This document shows positions 34,665 through 44,231 of a DNA stretch of 64,000 nucleotides, in pieces (within the stretch, counting starts at the first letter, position 1; each line of letters opens with the position of its first letter). The stretch comes from Millisia brevis NBRC 105863 (GTDB taxonomy: Bacteria; Actinomycetota; Actinomycetes; Mycobacteriales; Mycobacteriaceae): NCBI RefSeq assembly GCF_001552615.1, contig NZ_BCRN01000001.1, forward strand, positions 124,001 through 188,000, read 5' to 3'. A program made the translations under genes and the position numbers. The notes below the pieces were generated by a model that was not told the origin of the DNA, made no database searches, and worked only from the letters and a program-made list of their open reading frames with translations.

Positions 34665-36148
34665 ACACCCCCCTGCGCCGCGTCTCGCTGGCCGTCATGG
34701 TGATGGTGATCGCGCTGCTGCTCAACGCGACGTATATCCAGGTCATCAAGGCGGACAGCCTGCGCTCCGATCCGCGCAACTCCCGGGTCCTGCTCGACGA
34801 ATACTCCCGCCAGCGCGGCCAGATCTCCGCGGGCGGTCAGGTTCTGGCCGTGTCGGTCGCCACCGACAACCGCTACCGATATCTGCGCACCTACCCGGCG
34901 AGCGCCCTGGGCGATACGAGCCCACTGGCGAACGCCCCGGTGACCGGTTTCTACTCGATGCTCTACTCCTCGGTCGGGATCGAGAACACCGAGGACTCGA
35001 TCCTCAACGGCTCGGACAGCCGGCTGTTCGGCAAGCGCTTCCTCGACACCGTCGCCGGCCGCGATCCGCGCGGCGGCAACGTGGTCACCACGATCAACCC
35101 CGCCATGCAGCAGGTGGCCTACGACGAGCTGACCTCGCGCGGCTATACCGGCTCGGTGGTCGCGATCGAACCGTCGACCGGCAACATCCTGGCGATGGCC
35201 TCGACGCCGAGCTACGACCCGAACCGGTTGGCCTCGCACGACGGAGCCGAGAGCACGCAGGCCTGGGAGGAACTGACCAACGACCCGGGCAATCCGCTGC
35301 TCAACCGGGCCACCCAGGCGACGTATCCGCCCGGCTCGACCTTCAAGGTCGTCGTGACCGCAGCGGCGCTCGCCCAGGGCGCGACCCCCGACGATCAGCT
35401 GACCGCGGCGCCGGTGATCACCCTGCCCGATACGACCACCACCCTGGAGAACTACGGCGGCAGCTCCTGCGGCGGCGGTGCGACGGCCTCGCTGCGCGAC
35501 GCCTTCGCCCGGTCCTGCAATACCGCCTTCGTCGAGCTCGGTATCCGCACCGGCGCCGATCAGTTGCGCCAGACCGCCGAGGCCTTCGGGATCGACGATC
35601 AGCCGATGAACGTCCCGGTCCCGGTCACCGGCAGCACGATCGGTCCGATCGAGGACGGCGCGGCGCTCGGCCAGTCGAGCATCGGTCAGCGCGATGTGGC
35701 GCTGACCCCCTTGGAGAACGCCTCGATCGCCGCGACGATCGCCAACGGCGGTGTACGGATGGAGCCCCAGCTGGTGTCCGAGCTGCAGGGACCCGACCTG
35801 TCCACGTTGTCCCAGACGACACCGGAGTCGCCCGGTCAGGTTATTTCCCCGGAGGTGGCGTCGACCTTGACCAGTCTGATGATTGGTTCCGAGCAGCACA
35901 CCGGCGGCGTCGGGCAGATCCCCGGTGTGCAGATCGCCTCGAAAACCGGTACGGCGGAACATGGTACGGATCCCCGTAATACCCCGCCGCATGCCTGGTA
36001 TATCGCCTTCGCACCGGCGGACAACCCTCAGGTGGCCGTGGCCGTGATAGTGGAGGATGGCGGTGACCGCGCGCTCGCCGCCACGGGCGGGTCGGTGGCC
36101 GCCCCGGTGGGTCGCGCCGTCATCGCGGCCGGATTGCAGGGGAGGTGA
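34661..36148 (+). CDS. pbpA: Class B penicillin-binding protein PbpA
   Basis: A 495 aa monofunctional transpeptidase with an N-terminal TM helix ([21 protein letters not shown]), a dimerisation module, and a transpeptidase domain: SxxK in PPGSTFKVV, SxN in RSCNTAF, and KTG in SKTGTAEHG. It partners RodA in elongation/division and in mycobacteria is a PknB-regulated septal protein. GTG start overlaps rodA. Only 4 bases separate it from pknA. Confidence 0.97.
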   Translation: MNTPLRRVSLAVMVMVIALLLNATYIQVIKADSLRSDPRNSRVLLDEYSRQRGQISAGGQVLAVSVATDNRYRYLRTYPASALGDTSPLANAPVTGFYSMLYSSVGIENTEDSILNGSDSRLFGKRFLDTVAGRDPRGGNVVTTINPAMQQVAYDELTSRGYTGSVVAIEPSTGNILAMASTPSYDPNRLASHDGAESTQAWEELTNDPGNPLLNRATQATYPPGSTFKVVVTAAALAQGATPDDQLTAAPVITLPDTTTTLENYGGSSCGGGATASLRDAFARSCNTAFVELGIRTGADQLRQTAEAFGIDDQPMNVPVPVTGSTIGPIEDGAALGQSSIGQRDVALTPLENASIAATIANGGVRMEPQLVSELQGPDLSTLSQTTPESPGQVISPEVASTLTSLMIGSEQHTGGVGQIPGVQIASKTGTAEHGTDPRNTPPHAWYIAFAPADNPQVAVAVIVEDGGDRALAATGGSVAAPVGRAVIAAGLQGR

Positions 36149-36152
36149 GGTC

Positions 36153-37637
36153 ATGGCACTCGGCAACGGCGCACTGATCGCCGATCGCTATCGGCTTCAG
36201 CGGTTGATCGCCACCGGCGGTATGGGTCAGGTCTGGGAGGCGGTCGACAACCGTCTCGACCGACGGGTGGCGGTCAAGATCCTCAAGCCCGAGTTCTCGA
36301 CCGACGCCGAGTTCTCCGAGCGGTTCCGCGTGGAGGCACGCACGACCGCGCTGCTGAACCACCCCGGCATCGCCGGGGTCCACGACTACGGCGAGATCAC
36401 CGACCCGGACGGGCAGACGACGTCCTATCTGGTGATGGAACTCGTTGTGGGCGAACCGCTCAACGCCGTGCTCGCCCGGATGGGCCGACTGCCGGTGCGC
36501 CTGGCGCTCGACATGCTCGAGCAGACCGGCCGCGCCCTGCAGGCCGCGCACAGCGCCGGCATCGTCCACCGCGACGTCAAGCCGGGCAACATCATGATCA
36601 CCCCCGCCGGGCAGGTGAAGATCACCGACTTCGGCATCGCCAAGGCGGTCGACGCCTCGCCGGTCACCCGCACCGGCATGGTGATGGGCACCGCCCAGTA
36701 CATCGCCCCGGAGCAGGCCGTCGGCGACGACGCCACCGCGGCCTCCGACGTCTACTCGCTGGGCGTGGTCGGCTACGAGGCGCTGTCCGGCAAGCGGCCG
36801 TTCAGTGGTGACGGCGCCCTGACCGTCGCGATGAAGCACGTCCGGGAAACCCCGCCGCCGCTGCCGACCGATCTGCCGGCGAATGTGCGCGAGCTGATCG
36901 ACATCACGATGGCCAAGAACCCGGAGGACCGGTACCGCGACGGCGGCGAGTTCGCCGACGCGGTGGCCGCCGTGCGCGCCGGACACCGCCCGCCGGCCCC
37001 GGGTACCACCGTGCCCTCGACCGGTCGATTCGGCGGCGCGGCGGCGCCGGTCGCCGGAACCCGGGTGGCCACCGCGGCGTCCGCGGGCACCGTCCCGCCC
37101 AACGGGACCTCCTCGACGCGCGCCACCGGATCCGGTGGCGACAGCGGCGGATTGGCGCCCGGTCTGACGCAGGGGCAGCGCAATCTCGCGATCGGAGCGG
37201 TCGCTCTGCTCGTCCTGGCGGCGCTGATCGCGATCGGCGTGCTGCTGTTCCAGAACACCGGCGGCGAAGCGGCGGTCACCACGACCACCACGCAGGCCCC
37301 GACGACCACGGTGCACACCACGACGGCCGAACCGGAACCGACGACCGTCGCCCCGGCCCCGCCGCCGGAAACGCAGACCCAGCAGCCGACGCAACCGCCG
37401 CAGACGACGACCGAGGCGCCGCCGACCACGACCGAGGCGCCGCCGACGACGACGGAACCGCCGGTCACCACGACGCAGGCGACCACGCCGCCGCCGGTCA
37501 CCACGGCACCGTCGACCACCGGCAACGCGATCCAGCTGCCCGGATTGGACGTCCTGCCCAGCATTCTCGAGCGACCGGACTCTGCCAACGACGCCGGCTT
37601 GTTCAGCCCATCCGATTCCGACCGAGGTAGCCCGTGA
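36153..37637 (+). CDS. pknA: Serine/threonine protein kinase PknA
   Basis: A 494 aa receptor-type kinase controlling growth and division. Kinase domain 13-275: ATP loop [12 protein letters not shown], Lys42 in [14 protein letters not shown] with Asp141, DFG 159-161, and activation-loop Thr172/Thr174, the same numbering as the autophosphorylation sites of M. tuberculosis PknA. A Pro/Thr linker and TM helix at about 347-367 follow; the external segment is a Thr/Pro/Glu-rich tail with TTTEAPP repeats rather than PASTA domains. GGAGG precedes ATG 36153; the stop overlaps pknB (GTGA). Confidence 0.97.
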   Translation: MALGNGALIADRYRLQRLIATGGMGQVWEAVDNRLDRRVAVKILKPEFSTDAEFSERFRVEARTTALLNHPGIAGVHDYGEITDPDGQTTSYLVMELVVGEPLNAVLARMGRLPVRLALDMLEQTGRALQAAHSAGIVHRDVKPGNIMITPAGQVKITDFGIAKAVDASPVTRTGMVMGTAQYIAPEQAVGDDATAASDVYSLGVVGYEALSGKRPFSGDGALTVAMKHVRETPPPLPTDLPANVRELIDITMAKNPEDRYRDGGEFADAVAAVRAGHRPPAPGTTVPSTGRFGGAAAPVAGTRVATAASAGTVPPNGTSSTRATGSGGDSGGLAPGLTQGQRNLAIGAVALLVLAALIAIGVLLFQNTGGEAAVTTTTTQAPTTTVHTTTAEPEPTTVAPAPPPETQTQQPTQPPQTTTEAPPTTTEAPPTTTEPPVTTTQATTPPPVTTAPSTTGNAIQLPGLDVLPSILERPDSANDAGLFSPSDSDRGSP

Positions 37638-39589
37638 CAACCACCCCCCGCAAACTCTCCGAGCGGTACGAGCTCGGGGAGACGTTGGGCTTCGGTGGCA
37701 TGTCCGAGGTTCACCTCGCTCGGGATATCCGTCTCAGTCGCGATGTGGCGATCAAGGTGCTGCGACAGGACCTCGCCCGTGACCCCACGTTCTACGAGCG
37801 GTTCAAGCGGGAGGCGCAGAACGCCGCCGCCCTGAACCACCCGGCGATCGTCGCGGTCTACGACACCGGCGAGGCCGAGACCCCCGAGGGGCCGCTGCCG
37901 TACATCGTGATGGAGTACGTCGAGGGCGACACGCTGCGCGATATCGTGCGCGGTGAGGGGCCGATGCCGCTGCGGCGGGCGATGGAAGTGATCGCCGACG
38001 TCTGCTCGGCGCTGGATTTCAGCCACCGCAACGGCATCATCCATCGGGACATCAAGCCGGCCAACATCATGATCAACCGCGCCGGCGCGGTGAAGGTGAT
38101 GGACTTCGGCATCGCCCGGGCGATCGCCGACGCCGCGAACCCGATGACCCAGACCTCCGCGGTGATCGGCACCGCGCAGTATCTGTCGCCGGAGCAGGCG
38201 CAGGCGATCGGCGTCGACGCCCGCTCGGACGTGTACTCGCTCGGCTGCGTGTTGTTCGAGATCCTGACCGGCCGGCCGCCCTTTGTCGGTGATTCGCCGA
38301 TCGCGGTTGCCTATCAGCACGTGCGGGAGGAGCCGCCGGTTCCCTCGACGGTCAATCCGAATATCACCACCGAACTGGATTCGGTGATCCTCGAGGCGCT
38401 GAGCAAGAACCCGGACAACCGGTACCAGAGCGCAGCGGAGATGCGCTCCGACCTCGTCCGGGTTTTGGGCGGTCAACGTCCGACCGCTCCGGCGGTGCTG
38501 CCGGAGGAGGACCGCACCGACCTGATCAACGCCTCCGGCGCCGCGGCGCCCCCGCCACCGCCGGCGGGCCGCCGCAACGGACCGCGGGAGGTGTCCTCGG
38601 GGCCCGGTCGCCATCACGCCGATCGGCCGCGCGTCGGCTCGGGTCGGTGGATCGGGCGCAGCCTTCTGGCGCTGCTGCTGGTCGCGGTGGTCGGCGGTAT
38701 CGGGGTCTGGCTCTGGCAGCAGCAGTCCTCCGGTGGCGGCGGTGCGCAGCAGATCGCGGTACCCGATGTGGTGGCCCAGCCGGCGGAGACCGCCCGCGCC
38801 CAGTTGACGGCCGCGGGACTGAATTACGACATCACTCAGAAGCCCGATCCGCAGATCGCGGCGGGATCGGTGATCGCGACGCGGCCGCTTGCCGGCGCCT
38901 CGGTCGACCCGGGCACGACGGTCAGCATCGACGTGTCGACCGGTCCGGCGCAGGTATCGGTTCCCGACCTGAGCGGTATGAGCCGTTCGGCGGCCGAGAG
39001 CGAGCTGACCGACGTCGGCTTGACCCTGGCCCCGCAGGTCGACACCACCGCGTCCTCGCTCGGGCAGCGCGACCAGGTGATCCGGCAGACCCCGGCGGCG
39101 GGCAGTGCGGTCAACCCCGGCAGCGCGGTGCGGATCGTGCTCGGCAGCGGGCCCGAGGAGAAGGTCGTTCCCGACGTCTCCAACCAGGCGCTCGGCGCCG
39201 CCCGGCGCACTCTGGAGGACGCCGGCTTCCGGGTCCAGATCGAGCAGGTGTCGTCCTCGCGTCCGGTCGATCAGGTGATCTCGACCAATCCGGCCGGCGG
39301 CAGCGATGCGGTCGACGGCGACACGATCGTCATCCGGGTATCGCTCGGCGACCTGTTCACCGTGCCGAGCCTGACCGGCATGACGGTCGAGCAGGCCGCG
39401 GCCGCCCTGAACTCGGCGGGCTGGACCGGAACCGAATCCCAGATCGGTCAGACCACGACCACCGTGCTCACGCCGGATCAGAACGGCATCGTCTCGCAGC
39501 AGTCGATCGGCGCCGGGACCGAGCAGCGCAAGGACGTGGGGATCAGCCTGACCGTCGGGTCGTTCATCCTGGGCGGCATTCCCCAGTAG
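37634..39589 (+). CDS. pknB: Serine/threonine protein kinase PknB with four PASTA domains
   Basis: A 651 aa receptor kinase sensing lipid II/muropeptides. Kinase domain 12-280: [12 protein letters not shown], Lys41 in [13 protein letters not shown] with Asp139, DFG 157-159, activation-loop Thr172/Thr174. TM helix at about 337-357 after a basic juxtamembrane region. Four PASTA repeats follow, starting near [27 protein letters not shown] and FTVPSLTGM, as in mycobacterial PknB. It ends the operon 4 bases from the convergent trpG stop, with no terminator hairpin visible between them. Confidence 0.97.
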   Translation: MTTTPRKLSERYELGETLGFGGMSEVHLARDIRLSRDVAIKVLRQDLARDPTFYERFKREAQNAAALNHPAIVAVYDTGEAETPEGPLPYIVMEYVEGDTLRDIVRGEGPMPLRRAMEVIADVCSALDFSHRNGIIHRDIKPANIMINRAGAVKVMDFGIARAIADAANPMTQTSAVIGTAQYLSPEQAQAIGVDARSDVYSLGCVLFEILTGRPPFVGDSPIAVAYQHVREEPPVPSTVNPNITTELDSVILEALSKNPDNRYQSAAEMRSDLVRVLGGQRPTAPAVLPEEDRTDLINASGAAAPPPPPAGRRNGPREVSSGPGRHHADRPRVGSGRWIGRSLLALLLVAVVGGIGVWLWQQQSSGGGGAQQIAVPDVVAQPAETARAQLTAAGLNYDITQKPDPQIAAGSVIATRPLAGASVDPGTTVSIDVSTGPAQVSVPDLSGMSRSAAESELTDVGLTLAPQVDTTASSLGQRDQVIRQTPAAGSAVNPGSAVRIVLGSGPEEKVVPDVSNQALGAARRTLEDAGFRVQIEQVSSSRPVDQVISTNPAGGSDAVDGDTIVIRVSLGDLFTVPSLTGMTVEQAAAALNSAGWTGTESQIGQTTTTVLTPDQNGIVSQQSIGAGTEQRKDVGISLTVGSFILGGIPQ

Positions 39590-39593
39590 CGGG

Positions 39594-40229
39594 CTAGACC
39601 CGGACGGCGGTGCTCTCGAGCAAATCGACGAGCCCGGCGTCCGGGGCCTCGCCGCAGATGGTCAACCAGTTGGCCAGCATGCGGTGGCCGCCGTCGGTCA
39701 TCACCGACTCCGGGTGGAACTGCACCCCGTGCAGGGGCAGTTCGCGGTGGGCCATCGCCATGACGATGCCGCTGTCGGTCTTCCCGGTGACCTCGATCTC
39801 GTCGGGGATCGTCTCGGGTACCACGGTCAGCGAGTGATAGCGGGTGGCGGTGAACGGCGAGGGCAGGTCCGCGAGCACTCCGCCGCCGGTGTGGAAGACC
39901 TGGCTGGTCTTGCCGTGCAGCAGTTCGGGCGCGCGGGTGACCGTCGCTCCGAAGGCCGCGCCGAAGGCCTGGTGGCCCAGGCAGACGCCGAGCATCGGGG
40001 TGCGGGTGCGCGCGCAGGCCCCGACGAGGTCCATCGTCGCTCCGGCGCGCTCCGGCGTGCCGGGTCCCGGGCTGAGCAGAACGCCGTCGACATCGCCGAT
40101 CGCGGCCTCCCGATCGGCGAGCAGCGGATCGTCATTGCGCAGGACGCGGGTCTGCGCGCCGAGCTGGCCGAGGTACTGCACCAGGTTGAACACGAAGCTG
40201 TCGTAGTTGTCGACCACCAGGATCCGCAT
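39594..40229 (-). CDS. trpG: Glutamine amidotransferase TrpG/PabA
   Basis: Class I glutaminase subunit, 211 aa, supplying ammonia to anthranilate or aminodeoxychorismate synthase (tryptophan/folate). Triad: Cys83 in GVCLGHQAFG, His and Glu in GVQFHPESVMT. The oxyanion region SPGPGTPERAG is present. ATG 40229 lies 6 bases after TATCGT (complement 40236-40241), a leaderless-type start. Its position beside pknB is conserved in Mycobacteriales. In M. tuberculosis a DUF881 gene lies between trpG and crgA; here it is missing. Confidence 0.95.
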   Translation of the reverse strand: MRILVVDNYDSFVFNLVQYLGQLGAQTRVLRNDDPLLADREAAIGDVDGVLLSPGPGTPERAGATMDLVGACARTRTPMLGVCLGHQAFGAAFGATVTRAPELLHGKTSQVFHTGGGVLADLPSPFTATRYHSLTVVPETIPDEIEVTGKTDSGIVMAMAHRELPLHGVQFHPESVMTDGGHRMLANWLTICGEAPDAGLVDLLESTAVRV

Positions 40230-40317
40230 ACCACCACGATAGCCAGGGCGACCGCTGCGACACAGCCCCCGGTACGCTGTAATGCCGAGGAGTCGGATCG
40301 TGCAAAGTCCCCCCATC

Positions 40318-40337
40318 CTGTCCACAATCCATCCACA
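40318..40337 (+). other. Two DnaA-box-like words in the trpG-crgA gap
   Basis: CTGTCCACA (40318-40326; one mismatch to TTGTCCACA) and CCATCCACA (40329-40337; two mismatches to TTATCCACA) lie in tandem, 15 bases before crgA ATG 40352. They may be DnaA contacts controlling crgA, or relics near the origin region. Confidence 0.4.
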
Positions 40338-40351
40338 GCCCTGAGGAAGAT

Positions 40352-40615
40352 ATGCCGAAGTCGAAGGTCCGCAAGAAGCCCGAGGTCACCGGAGGCTCCC
40401 GGTCAGCCACCCGGCAGCAGGCGTACGTCGAGCCGTCCAGTCCGCTCTATGTGACGGTGATGCTCGGCTTCATGCTGCTCGGGCTGGTATGGCTGCTGGT
40501 GTATTACCTGGCCCAGAACCACATCGCCTTCATCGGCGCCCTCGGCGCCTGGAACTTCCTGATCGGTTTCGGCCTGATGATCGTCGGCCTGTTGATGACC
40601 ATGCGGTGGCGCTAG
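40352..40615 (+). CDS. crgA: Cell division protein CrgA
   Basis: An 87 aa septum-associated membrane protein that recruits and stabilises division proteins (FtsZ, FtsQ, FtsI, PBPs) in actinobacteria. The N-terminus PKSKVRKKPEV is basic, followed by two TM helices (about 32-52 and 63-83) around the QNHIAFIGALGAWN hairpin, ending MRWR. The length and layout match the family. GAGGAAG precedes ATG 40352. Confidence 0.95.
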   Translation: MPKSKVRKKPEVTGGSRSATRQQAYVEPSSPLYVTVMLGFMLLGLVWLLVYYLAQNHIAFIGALGAWNFLIGFGLMIVGLLMTMRWR

Positions 40616-40678
40616 CAGGTCCCGCCCGCGGGCCGCACGCTCGAATCACATCGCTGTAGTCTCTCCCCACTGTGGAAA

Positions 40679-41158
40679 GTGCCTGTGGATAACTCTTCGA
40701 CGACGACGGCGGACTCCTGGTCGACGCCGCTTCCGGTGGTCGCGGCCACCGGCCTGGGCGGTATCGCTCTGCTCGCCGCCGGGTGGCTGTCCGCGCTCGA
40801 TCCCGGCGGCCGGGTCCTGCTGACCGTCGCCGCGGCCGTGCTGCTGGTCTACGCCGCACTGGGCGCGCGGGTGCGACCCCGGCTGGCCGTCGAGGGCACG
40901 GAACTGGTCCTGGGCGGTATCAGGGGTACCCGCCGGATACCCCGCGGGCAGATCGTGTCGATCGTCGTCACCCGCACCGTTCGGATCGTGTCGCGCTCGA
41001 CACTGCTGGAGATCGACTTCCTGGACGACGCCGGCGGCGAACATATGCGGGTGCTCAGCCGCTGGGACCTCGGCACCGCCCCGGACGCCGTCCTCGACCG
41101 CCTCGACGAACTCGGCTTCGTTCCCCCGAAGGAATACCTCCCCCCGCAGGAACACTGA
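40679..41158 (+). CDS. PH-domain (bPH) membrane protein, Rv0010c-like
   Basis: A 159 aa protein: two TM helices (about 20-36 and 45-62) followed by a bacterial PH-like domain (RPRLAVEGTELVLGGIRGTRRIPRGQIVSIVVTR..). In M. tuberculosis the gene next to crgA (Rv0010c) has this layout; function unknown. The first codons GTG CCT GTG GAT AAC lie within a DnaA-box-like word. GTG 40679 is used; GTG 40685 is the alternative. It converges with the hydrolase gene 8 bases away. Confidence 0.82.
   Translation: MPVDNSSTTTADSWSTPLPVVAATGLGGIALLAAGWLSALDPGGRVLLTVAAAVLLVYAALGARVRPRLAVEGTELVLGGIRGTRRIPRGQIVSIVVTRTVRIVSRSTLLEIDFLDDAGGEHMRVLSRWDLGTAPDAVLDRLDELGFVPPKEYLPPQEH
40684..40692 (+). other. Exact DnaA box word at the PH-gene start
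   Basis: TGTGGATAA is the exact complement of TTATCCACA, with TGTGGAAAG 13 bases upstream (40671-40679). The CTGTGGATAACTC context is identical to that at 23237-23249. Confidence 0.45.
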
Positions 41159-41165
41159 GCGCCCG

Positions 41166-42278
41166 TCAGGCCGCGCGGATCGCGACCTCCCGCACCAGTT
41201 CGACGAAGCGGCGCGGGTTCTCGAAATGGAAGCCGTGCCCGGTGGCGACACGCACCACCCGACCCCGGCGCAGCAGCCCACCGGCCCGTTCGGCGTCGTC
41301 GTCGGTCATCGCCCCCTCCAGGATCCCGGCATCGGTCACCCGCCAGTCGGCGTGCACCAGGATCGTCGGCGCCTCGATCGCCCCCACCATCGCCGCCTGG
41401 TCGAGGTCCCCCACCCAAGTCCCGTCGTAGAAGGCGTCGGCGAATTCCGGGTCGAAGCGATGCATCCCGGCGAACGCCTCGTTGGCCGTCGGCGGCAGGA
41501 ACCACAACCGCAGCGGCCGGTCCGGATGGATGCGGCGATATCGCTGCGCGTACCGGACGATGCCGTCGCGACCCGACCCGAAATAACCGATCCAGCCGTT
41601 GTGGGCGATATACCAACTGGCGAAGTCGGTGACCGTGTCCGGCGCGAGCGGGTCCTGCGCCAGGAATTCGTGGGCGGGACGGGCCAGATCGACGTAGTTG
41701 AACTGCCGCGGCATGCGGTCGGGGTCGGTGGAGAACAGCGGCGGGTCCTCGAGCAGCAATCCGCGGACCCGATCCGGGGTGCTCGCGGCGATGCGGGCGG
41801 CGATCAGGCCGCCGGAGGAATGCCCGGACAACAGCACCGGGCCGCCGATGAAGCGGTCGATCAGGTCGATGATCTCGCCGCTGATCGCGTCGATGCGGTA
41901 GCGCCCGGGGGTACGCGCCGACCGCCCGTGGCCGGCGATGTCGACGGCGTGGACGTGGAAGTTGCGGGCCAGGTCCGGCAGCACCCGCGCGTAGCTCTGC
42001 CAGGCCGCACCCTGGCCGTGCAGCAACAGCACCGGCGGACCGTTGTCGGGGCCGACCGCGACGTTCAGTTCGGTGCCCGCGGCGGTCGACCACCGGACCT
42101 CGGTGACGCCGAACCGCCGCGCGCGGGCGACCTCGCGGTCGGCGTAGGTGGAATTGTTCCAGGCGTAGCCGCCGAGAGCGGCCGCCGCGGCGGCGGTCAC
42201 GGCGGCGACCGGAACGAGCAGGGCGGGGGCGAGCAGGGCCTGCGGAAACCGGTGGCGGCCGGTCGAGTCGTCGCGCAC
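41166..42278 (-). CDS. Membrane-anchored alpha/beta hydrolase
   Basis: A 370 aa hydrolase with an N-terminal TM anchor (about 14-40). Oxyanion region LLLHGQGAAWQSY, nucleophile elbow LLSGHSSGGLIAARIA, acid near ILVHADWRVTDAG and His in VATGHGFHFENP. Family members include haloperoxidase/lipase-like proteins; substrate unknown. GTG 42278 lies 6 bases after TACGGT (complement 42285-42290), a leaderless-type start. It interrupts the order towards gyrA/gyrB expected in mycobacteria. Confidence 0.84.
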   Translation of the reverse strand: MRDDSTGRHRFPQALLAPALLVPVAAVTAAAAAALGGYAWNNSTYADREVARARRFGVTEVRWSTAAGTELNVAVGPDNGPPVLLLHGQGAAWQSYARVLPDLARNFHVHAVDIAGHGRSARTPGRYRIDAISGEIIDLIDRFIGGPVLLSGHSSGGLIAARIAASTPDRVRGLLLEDPPLFSTDPDRMPRQFNYVDLARPAHEFLAQDPLAPDTVTDFASWYIAHNGWIGYFGSGRDGIVRYAQRYRRIHPDRPLRLWFLPPTANEAFAGMHRFDPEFADAFYDGTWVGDLDQAAMVGAIEAPTILVHADWRVTDAGILEGAMTDDDAERAGGLLRRGRVVRVATGHGFHFENPRRFVELVREVAIRAA

Positions 42279-42312
42279 GGTTCAACCGTAGTCGACCCGC
42301 GTACGAACTATA

Positions 42313-42346
42313 TGCGGCGCCGCAGTTTATGCGGTACCGTATGCGA
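42313..42346 (+). promoter_or_regulatory. Palindrome and leaderless -10 box before the small protein gene
   Basis: TGCGGCGCCGCA (42313-42324) is a perfect 12-base palindrome. TACCGT (42335-42340) lies 6 bases before GTG 42347. The gap is shared with the divergent hydrolase. Confidence 0.45.
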
Positions 42347-42739
42347 GTGGAGCGTGACACGGGGTCCGAACTCGACGGGGTACGGACCGAACTGGATGCC
42401 GCCGAACAGGTGATCGGGCAGCCGAATCCCGAACGCGCACTGATACACCTGCGCGCGGCGGCCGATCGGCTCGCGCGCCTGATCGACGAGACGATGGCCG
42501 AGGCGGTGATCTCCGGAGGAGCCACCCTGCGTTCGGCCGGCGCCTCGGCGGGCCTGACCGAGAATGCGGTCGGCCCGCGGCTGGCCCGCACCGACGCGCT
42601 GGCGCCCTACGCCAACGACTCCGGCCGGGTGACCGCGAGCGGCATCCGCCGCGCCCAGTACGACCGCGAGACCGGTGCGCCGCCACCGCCCGCCGAACAA
42701 CGAGAGCCCTTGCGGTTCAAGCCACGTCGTCCCAGCTAG
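42347..42739 (+). CDS. Hypothetical protein with a helix-turn-helix-like segment
   Basis: A 130 aa all-helical protein not assigned to a function. Residues 5-55 look like a helical bundle (ELDAAEQVIGQPNPERALIHLRAAADRLARLIDETMAEAV). GGATLRSAGASAGLTENAVGPRLARTDAL resembles a helix-turn-helix (recognition helix around TENAVGPRLAR), and the tail is basic and Pro-rich, so DNA binding is possible. GTG 42347 is preferred from the -10 spacing; ATG 42341 and ATG 42329 are in frame. The VWA gene follows 28 bases later. Confidence 0.65.
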   Translation: MERDTGSELDGVRTELDAAEQVIGQPNPERALIHLRAAADRLARLIDETMAEAVISGGATLRSAGASAGLTENAVGPRLARTDALAPYANDSGRVTASGIRRAQYDRETGAPPPPAEQREPLRFKPRRPS

Positions 42740-42767
42740 TCGCCAGGGGCGGGACAGGAGCGCGACA

Positions 42768-43412
42768 ATGACCAACGCCGATCTCACCCACCTGTACTTC
42801 CTGCTGGACCGGTCGGGTTCGATGCAGAGCATCAAGACCGATACCGAGGGCGGCTTCGACGCCTTCATCGAGGAACAGCGCCGCGCCCCGGGGCGATGCC
42901 GAGTGACATTGGCCCAGTTCGATCATCGGTACGAGGTGGTCTACCGGGATCTCGACGTCCACCGGGTGCCACCGCTCGACCTGCGCCCGAACGGTTCGAC
43001 CGCCCTGCTCGACGCGATGGGCCGGTTGATCACCGACACCGGTGCGGATCTGGCCGCGCTGCCCGAACAGCAACGGCCGGGCACCGTCCTGATGGCGATC
43101 ATGACCGACGGCATCGAGAACGCGAGCATCGAGTGGACCCGCCCGGCGATCCGTTCCCTGGTCGAACAGCAGGCGACGGTCTACAACTGGCAGTTCCTCT
43201 ACCTGGGAGCCGATCAGGACGCGATCGAGGTCGGCGCGTCGATCGGGGTCTCGGCCGGACGGTCGATGACCTACTCGCGCGGACGTTCCGGCCCCGCGAT
43301 GGCGGCGGTATCGGCGAACATCACCTCGTTGCGCGCCGGCCGGATGCGCGATCCGGCCGCTCCGCTGCGGGATTTCGACGCCGCACAGCGCCGCTCGGCC
43401 GAGGATTCCTGA
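42768..43412 (+). CDS. von Willebrand factor type A domain protein
   Basis: A 214 aa cytoplasmic VWA domain protein with an intact MIDAS: DRSGSM (residues 14-19), a Thr in NGSTALLDAMG and Asp in IMTDGIENAS. No signal peptide or TM helix. Such small VWA proteins often scaffold with AAA ATPases or toxin-like systems, but no such partner is adjacent. ATG 42768 follows AGGAG. Confidence 0.85.
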   Translation: MTNADLTHLYFLLDRSGSMQSIKTDTEGGFDAFIEEQRRAPGRCRVTLAQFDHRYEVVYRDLDVHRVPPLDLRPNGSTALLDAMGRLITDTGADLAALPEQQRPGTVLMAIMTDGIENASIEWTRPAIRSLVEQQATVYNWQFLYLGADQDAIEVGASIGVSAGRSMTYSRGRSGPAMAAVSANITSLRAGRMRDPAAPLRDFDAAQRRSAEDS

Positions 43413-43424
43413 CAGACTGGCGGT

Positions 43425-44231
43425 ATGCAGCGACCCGTGGGGGGCCTCAGGGTGGCGGCGGGGGGCGCGGCGATCGGACTGACCGCTGCGATCCTGGCTG
43501 CCTGCTCGGTGCTGCCCGCGACGCCGGATCCCGGCCCGGCGACCACCGAAACGGTGACCGAGACGTCGAGCGGTCCACCTCCACCGACGGTACGGGAGGT
43601 GGTCGGAGCACCGGCGGCGGCCGCGGCGGTCCAACGGTTCGTCGACGATCTGGTGGCCGGGCGGGAGTCGACCCAGCGGTGCTGGGCGGTGGCCCCCGTC
43701 CGGGTGCGGCAGATGTACGCCGACCCGGACGCGGTCGTCTCCGCCCTGACCGATGCCGGGGTGGCGGCTCCGACCGAGGTCACCTGGTCCGACGGGAGCA
43801 CCCGCGCGACGGTCACCTATCCGCAGATCGCCTCCGGCTACGCCTGTCCATATGTCGGGGCGAGCGACGACCCGAACGTGCTGTACACCGCCGCCGACGC
43901 GATCCACGTGGTGACGCGCTATCTGGGGCGGTTGGCGGGCCGACCGGTCGACCCGGCGGACGTCGAGTCGTCGCAGCCCCTGGTATGCGAGACGGGGCCG
44001 TCACCAACCCCGCTGCGGGACAACCCGTCCCCCTTCGACTCGGTCGGCCTGGTCGACCCGACGGGAGCGGCCGCCCTGCCGTCGTTCGGAGACGACGTCC
44101 GGGTGACCATTCCCGCCGAGATCGACGGCCTCTGGCGCGACGTGACCGCCCTGGTGCGCATCGGCGGCAACGGCTACTGCCTCGAGGAACTCGCCACCGC
44201 GGGCTCCGCGGCGGCTACACCTGCTCCGTAG
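43425..44231 (+). CDS. Putative secreted lipoprotein, function unknown
   Basis: A 268 aa protein with a lipoprotein signal ending in LAAC (Cys27), a Pro/Thr-rich linker, and an external domain of about 200 residues with five Cys (CWAVAP, YACPYVG, VCETG, YCLEEL among them). No family recognised. It begins 12 bases after the VWA gene, so the two may be co-transcribed. The 3' end overlaps the convergent permease by 17 bases. Confidence 0.75.
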   Translation: MQRPVGGLRVAAGGAAIGLTAAILAACSVLPATPDPGPATTETVTETSSGPPPPTVREVVGAPAAAAAVQRFVDDLVAGRESTQRCWAVAPVRVRQMYADPDAVVSALTDAGVAAPTEVTWSDGSTRATVTYPQIASGYACPYVGASDDPNVLYTAADAIHVVTRYLGRLAGRPVDPADVESSQPLVCETGPSPTPLRDNPSPFDSVGLVDPTGAAALPSFGDDVRVTIPAEIDGLWRDVTALVRIGGNGYCLEELATAGSAAATPAP

